This document shows, in pieces, positions 6,021-9,055 of a DNA stretch of 9,055 nt (positions within the stretch are counted from its first letter, which is position 1; every line of letters starts with the position of its first letter). Below the pieces are notes generated by a model. It saw nothing but the letters and a program-made list of their open reading frames with translations, was not told where the DNA came from and ran no database searches. The stretch lies in contig JACMMM010000571.1 of the NCBI GenBank assembly GCA_014379065.1, positions 1-9,055 on the forward strand. Direction: 5' to 3'. Source of the stretch: Saprospiraceae bacterium (GTDB taxonomy: Bacteria > Bacteroidota > Bacteroidia > Chitinophagales > Saprospiraceae). The position numbers were made by a program, and so were the translations under genes.

Positions 6021-6196
6021 CACTTTTTCAACCCACGACTTCAGTCGTGGGGATAGCGTGATGAATACCTACAATAACCGGTTTATCGGTTTAACGCTCT
6101 ATTCAATGTCTAAAAACCGATAAATCGGTTATCTAAACGACTGTTTTTCTCTTTTCCCATCCCGACTCGTCGGGAAAGTCGTGGGTTGAAAAAGTG
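6021..6196. repeat. REPIN/MITE-like nested inverted-repeat element
   Basis: A 21-base perfect terminal inverted repeat (6021-6041 and 6176-6196, starting CACTTTTTCAACCCACGACT) encloses a second inverted repeat, 6074-6092 with 6114-6132 (18 of 19 matching; AACCGATAAATCGGTT type). The left end is itself a palindrome, CCCACGACT-TC-AGTCGTGGG at 6032-6051, and a further hairpin CCCGAC-TC-GTCGGG lies next to the right end. No coding capacity. The CCCACGACT palindrome resembles REP sequences mobilised by RAYT/IS200-like Y1 transposases in Bacteroidota; that link is from memory and no transposase is present here. Confidence 0.75.
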
Positions 6197-6263
6197 TAAA
6201 ACTGTCAATAAAAAAACACTTTTAACAGAGCTGTCACTCAAGGTTGTTCAATTCTGAAAAATC

Positions 6264-6280
6264 TGTGGGAAAAAGTGGAG
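6264..6280 (+). promoter_or_regulatory. Possible MraZ box, plus-strand copy 1
   Basis: TGTGGGAAAAAGTGGAG: TGGGA (6266-6270), five bases, TGGAG (6276-6280). It shares the TGTGGGAAAA core and the 10-base period with the site in front of mraZ, but points toward the secreted-protein gene and is more than 500 bases from mraZ. Confidence 0.3.
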
Positions 6281-6305
6281 AAAGGCATGAGGACAAGGCT
6301 TCTTG

Positions 6306-6322
6306 TGTGGGAAAATGTGGCA
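6306..6322 (+). promoter_or_regulatory. Possible MraZ box, plus-strand copy 2
   Basis: TGTGGGAAAATGTGGCA: TGGGA (6308-6312), five bases, TGGCA (6318-6322). It lies 42 bases after copy 1, about four helical turns, on the same face of the DNA. Confidence 0.3.
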
Positions 6323-6413
6323 CACTGGATTCTTTTACAAGCAAACTATGTCGCATTCCGTCATAAATGCCATGCTTTTGGACACCAAATGCAATCTTCT
6401 CGTTCTCCCTCTG

Positions 6414-6421
6414 TATGTTTG
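6414..6421 (+). promoter_or_regulatory. Possible -7 promoter element for the secreted-protein gene
   Basis: TATGTTTG is an exact match to the Bacteroidota -7 element TAnnTTTG, about 115 bases before the ATG at 6537. No TTG is found at the usual -33 distance, so the call is weak. Confidence 0.25.
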
Positions 6422-6536
6422 CAGACCTTTTCTAAATATCTCCACCTCTGATTTCGCCTTTCAAAACGGTAGCTCGCGCAACTTGAGCTGCGCTCTTGGC
6501 GACCGCATCCGATTACATTCAAACACTGTTCTTCAC

Positions 6537-7955
6537 ATGAAAAAGGTTTTTACACTCTCCTTTGCTTTCATCGCCGCCGGACTCTGGAGCCAACTTTTGG
6601 CCGACCCGTACATTGTAACGACCCAAGGGATTGGGCAATACGGCTATCTGGAAAAGGACGCCACCACCTACGTCCGACTCAATCACGGTGGCTTTAACGT
6701 GCGCGAACTCGCTGCCCGCTGGTGGACCGGAAATGAGTTTCTTTATTACACGGGCAGTTTCTTAAGTTGCACCCAGAATGAAGGGAGCACCTCCGATTAC
6801 AGCAGTGCAAACCACAATAACTGGTCAGCCGGCACCATAGCCTATGTCTCGGTCAGGTTCAAAGACTGTGCCTTCAACTGGAACGGCACCAACTACAATG
6901 AGCGCTCGTTCATGCTCGTTGACTTAGACAATACCTATGGCGGTCCCTTCGACGACAATGTGACCGACAATCCCACCAGCACCCAAAACCTGGTGGGCTC
7001 CTTTACTGTCAATACCGGCAGCAATGCCCTCACCCTCGACCGCCTTTGGCTGCATAACCTGGGCTCGGCACAAGAAGGCAGCGACATACCAAACGGCGCT
7101 GTCCGCATCTACTACGAAGCCATCACGGGTTCTGAAACTTACAATGGCACCGAATCTTTCAAGACCATTTTTGGGGATTATGGTGGGAATAGCGGCTCGA
7201 ACGAAGAATGGGGCAGCGACGATCTCAACTTGCCTGTAAGCACCGCTGGTGTACGCTGCTATGTGGTTGTGTCCGATCTGGCAACTGGCTTCGCAGTTAA
7301 CAATACGGCGCAGTTCGAGATCATCAACGATGGCATTTCCTTTCAGGAAGTGCGCGATGGCAGTTATAATCTGCTGCGCGCAAACGCAGTCACGATAAGC
7401 CCTGCACCCGTGCCGCTCCCGATTGCCCTGCATTATTTCGGCGCAGAATTAGTTGGCCAAAGCATCCTACTCCATTGGGAAACATCTATGGAGCGCAACA
7501 ACGAGCGTTTCGATATCCAACGCTCTACTAATGGATTATCGTGGAATTTCTTAGCTACAGTGCCCAGCCGAGCCAACCATTCTGACCAGCTACTTTCATA
7601 CACTTATTTGGACGAAAAGCCCTTCATTGGAGCAAACTACTACCGCCTCCATCAAGTAGATTTTGACGGCAAGTCCTCTCTTTCAAAAATAGTAAAGGTG
7701 GAAATGGATGGGCATCAAACCAAAATCGGTGCTTTCCCAAACCCAGTATCGGGAAACTCGGTTTTCCTCTACTGTTCAGAGATGGAGGGCAATATACAAG
7801 TTCGAATTTTTGATCCACAGGGTAAATTATTGAACGAAATGCAGTTTGAGAACGAAACTCCCAACCCATTCTCGCTTGATCTGACGGGTATCCCACCAGG
7901 CATTTTATTCTTACGGGTAAACAACGAAGCACTGCAAACTTTGGTAAGGCAGTAA
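6537..7955 (+). CDS. Secreted protein of unknown function with T9SS C-terminal sorting domain
   Basis: 472 residues from the ATG at 6537, which starts a clear signal peptide (MKKVFTLSFAFIAAGLWSQLLA, about 1-22). An upstream in-frame ATG at 6303 would add 78 residues without protein-like character and bury the signal, so I reject it. Residues about 25-290 form a domain I do not recognise, rich in N, G, T and aromatic residues, with several acidic stretches and three cysteines (78, 111, 241). Residues about 294-390 begin LPIALHYFGAELVGQSILLH and form the fibronectin type III-like domain common just before T9SS tails, including SYTYLDEKPFIGANYYRL. The last ~75 residues (FPNPVSGN at 400-407, VRIFDPQGKLL, GIPPGILFLRV) are a type A T9SS sorting domain, so the protein should cross the outer membrane and be anchored or released. 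It is followed after 19 bases by an outer-membrane protein gene. Specific function unknown. Confidence 0.9.
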   Translation: MKKVFTLSFAFIAAGLWSQLLADPYIVTTQGIGQYGYLEKDATTYVRLNHGGFNVRELAARWWTGNEFLYYTGSFLSCTQNEGSTSDYSSANHNNWSAGTIAYVSVRFKDCAFNWNGTNYNERSFMLVDLDNTYGGPFDDNVTDNPTSTQNLVGSFTVNTGSNALTLDRLWLHNLGSAQEGSDIPNGAVRIYYEAITGSETYNGTESFKTIFGDYGGNSGSNEEWGSDDLNLPVSTAGVRCYVVVSDLATGFAVNNTAQFEIINDGISFQEVRDGSYNLLRANAVTISPAPVPLPIALHYFGAELVGQSILLHWETSMERNNERFDIQRSTNGLSWNFLATVPSRANHSDQLLSYTYLDEKPFIGANYYRLHQVDFDGKSSLSKIVKVEMDGHQTKIGAFPNPVSGNSVFLYCSEMEGNIQVRIFDPQGKLLNEMQFENETPNPFSLDLTGIPPGILFLRVNNEALQTLVRQ

Positions 7956-7974
7956 CCCTGCAACCAATTATTCT

Positions 7975-9055
7975 ATGAGAACTGCTATTTTGTACTTGTC
8001 GCTATTTTTCATTCAATGTTTAGCCCAAGCCCAAACACCCCACCCATGGGAAGCCGGAGGCGGAATAGGAGTGGGAGCATATAACGGCGACCTGCATCAA
8101 ACACAGTCAAGCCTTGGTTTTTTGGAGACCAAGCTGTCAGTATCCGCCCATCTGCGACGCAATCTGAGCAATCATTTTGCGGCCAGGCTTGGATTGCTTT
8201 ATACCAAACTTTCTGGACACGACCACCAATTCCCAACACGCGCCTTTGCTTTTACCAGTCCGCTTCTCCAGGGTTCGCTTCAAGGCGAAATCTACCCATT
8301 TGGGCTTTATAAGCCTAGCAAACGAGCTAATGAACAACTTAGCAAAACACGTCGAAGGGCAGCTCCCTTTGTTGCGCTTGGAGTTGGACTAGTCTATATT
8401 AGCCCCAAAAACGACTGGAACAAAGCCAATAATTATGGCGGCATTTCGCTTGATCGTATCCATGCCGATCTTATCGCAGCGAAAAAATCTGCTGTAACCA
8501 TTCCCATGGGGGCAGGCATTCGATTCCGTGCAAACAACCAATTCACCCTGGGGCTTGAAGGATTCCTGCAGTATGCACTAAGCGATTATTTGGATGGGGT
8601 AAGCATAGCGGGCAATCCTGCAAAAAACGACTGGTTTTACACCGCACAAGTGACCATGAGTTATTCCTTTGGCGAGCCTCGCAAACCACATCGCAGCCGT
8701 GGGGACAGTCCGAGCAATCCAGAGGATAAAATCGCTACGGCAGACAGCGACGACGATGGGGTAACAGACGATAAAGATGACTGCCTAGACCTCCAGGGCC
8801 CCCGCAGCCTCCTGGGTTGCCCAGATGCCGACCGAGACGGCATCCCAGACAAAAACGACCTCTGTCCCAATGATGACGGCCTGCCCGCCCTCAGTGGATG
8901 CCCCGATCGCGACGCGGATGGTATTGCCGACAAGGACGATAACTGCCCAGACGAGAAAGGGGTGTTGGCTTACCGAGGGTGCCCACCAGTTGACCGTGAC
9001 AAAGACAGCGTAGCGGATGCAGAGGACCTTTGTCCCGACATGTCAGGCCAACTCC
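7975..9055 (+). CDS. Outer-membrane beta-barrel protein with thrombospondin type 3 repeats, N-terminal part (cut by window end)
   Basis: 360 codons are visible, open at the window end. A signal peptide (about 1-20, MRTAILYLSLFFIQCLAQAQ) is followed by a beta-barrel-like region (about 25-232) opening with WEAGGGIGVGAYNGDL, which resembles the DUF6089/OmpA-like N-terminal barrels of Bacteroidota, and closing with VTMSYSF. After a basic, proline-containing linker (about 234-255) come aspartate-rich thrombospondin type 3 calcium-binding repeats with DxDxDG loops: DSDDDGVTDDKDD (257-269), then units beginning DADRDGIPDKND (284), DRDADGIADKDD (311) and DRDKDSVADAED (340), each near a GCP, with a period of 27 residues. 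Proteins of this layout usually finish with a peptidoglycan-binding OmpA domain, which would lie beyond 9055. A cysteine at residue 15 lacks a proper lipobox, so a lipoprotein is unlikely. It lies 19 bases after the T9SS gene, probably in the same transcript. Confidence 0.88.
   Translation, partial: MRTAILYLSLFFIQCLAQAQTPHPWEAGGGIGVGAYNGDLHQTQSSLGFLETKLSVSAHLRRNLSNHFAARLGLLYTKLSGHDHQFPTRAFAFTSPLLQGSLQGEIYPFGLYKPSKRANEQLSKTRRRAAPFVALGVGLVYISPKNDWNKANNYGGISLDRIHADLIAAKKSAVTIPMGAGIRFRANNQFTLGLEGFLQYALSDYLDGVSIAGNPAKNDWFYTAQVTMSYSFGEPRKPHRSRGDSPSNPEDKIATADSDDDGVTDDKDDCLDLQGPRSLLGCPDADRDGIPDKNDLCPNDDGLPALSGCPDRDADGIADKDDNCPDEKGVLAYRGCPPVDRDKDSVADAEDLCPDMSGQL

Larger units (their letters stand above)
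5730..6536. other. Divergent intergenic region between mraZ and the secreted-protein gene
   Basis: 807 bases without a convincing gene. From left: an mraZ leader with a candidate promoter (about 5802-5835), an AT-rich tract (about 5850-5960) with several A/T runs, a direct repeat AATTTGCCCTG at 5943-5953 and 5980-5990, the nested inverted-repeat element at 6021-6196, two TGTGGGAAAA motifs on the plus strand, and about 200 bases before the next ATG in which I see only a weak promoter-like motif. An open frame extends from 6303 into the downstream gene but lacks protein-like character. Confidence 0.8.

Noticed and set aside
6197..6245. Possible terminator on the minus strand (CTGT/ACAG stem followed by a T-run)
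   Set aside because: The stem is only about four base pairs and there is no gene upstream on that strand in this stretch to terminate.
6303..6536. 78-codon in-frame extension upstream of the T9SS-secreted protein
   Set aside because: The ATG at 6537 begins a clean signal peptide; the upstream part has unlike composition, contains a MraZ-box-like motif, and would bury the signal.
6924..7433. 169-codon minus-strand open frame opposite the secreted-protein gene
   Set aside because: Shadow of a gene with strong domain evidence on the plus strand; no family features.

Overview
The window looks like a chromosomal segment of a Bacteroidota bacterium, probably of the Saprospiria/Lewinella-Haliscomenobacter type (lineage is an inference). 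The reasons are the gene order mraZ-rsmH-ftsL-ftsI-murE with a Bacteroidota-style short FtsL, an FtsI with a C-terminal PASTA-like tail, a secreted protein with a type IX secretion (T9SS) C-terminal sorting domain, weak or absent Shine-Dalgarno sequences, and abundant short palindromic repeats.

Left part (1-5729, all minus strand): the 5' end of the division and cell wall (dcw) cluster, read right to left as mraZ, rsmH, ftsL, a foreign-looking four-helix-bundle gene (IVP/S23-like), ftsI, and the first 340 codons of murE, which runs off the window. MraZ is the cluster regulator, RsmH methylates 16S rRNA, FtsL and FtsI belong to the septal peptidoglycan synthase complex, and MurE adds the third residue of the peptide stem.

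The unusual part is what lies between and inside these genes. All four junctions between native dcw genes are occupied by inverted-repeat elements of two alternating families. Heptamer (CACTTAA/CACTTAT) elements lie at mraZ/rsmH and ftsL/ftsI; the second one carries the four-helix-bundle gene between its arms, the first is empty. Nonamer (GATTGATTC) elements with a conserved central hairpin lie at rsmH/ftsL and ftsI/murE, in opposite orientations. Two further perfect palindromes lie in frame within murE and are translated.

Middle (5730-6536): an 807-base divergent intergenic region with a likely mraZ promoter, three possible MraZ boxes (TGGGA-N5-TGG) in both orientations, an AT-rich tract, and a 176-base nested REPIN/MITE-like element.

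Right part (6537-9055, plus strand): two closely spaced genes for exported proteins. The first is a T9SS-secreted protein of unknown function. The second is the N-terminal part of an outer-membrane beta-barrel protein followed by thrombospondin type 3 calcium-binding repeats, cut by the window end. They probably form one transcription unit, unrelated in function to the dcw genes.
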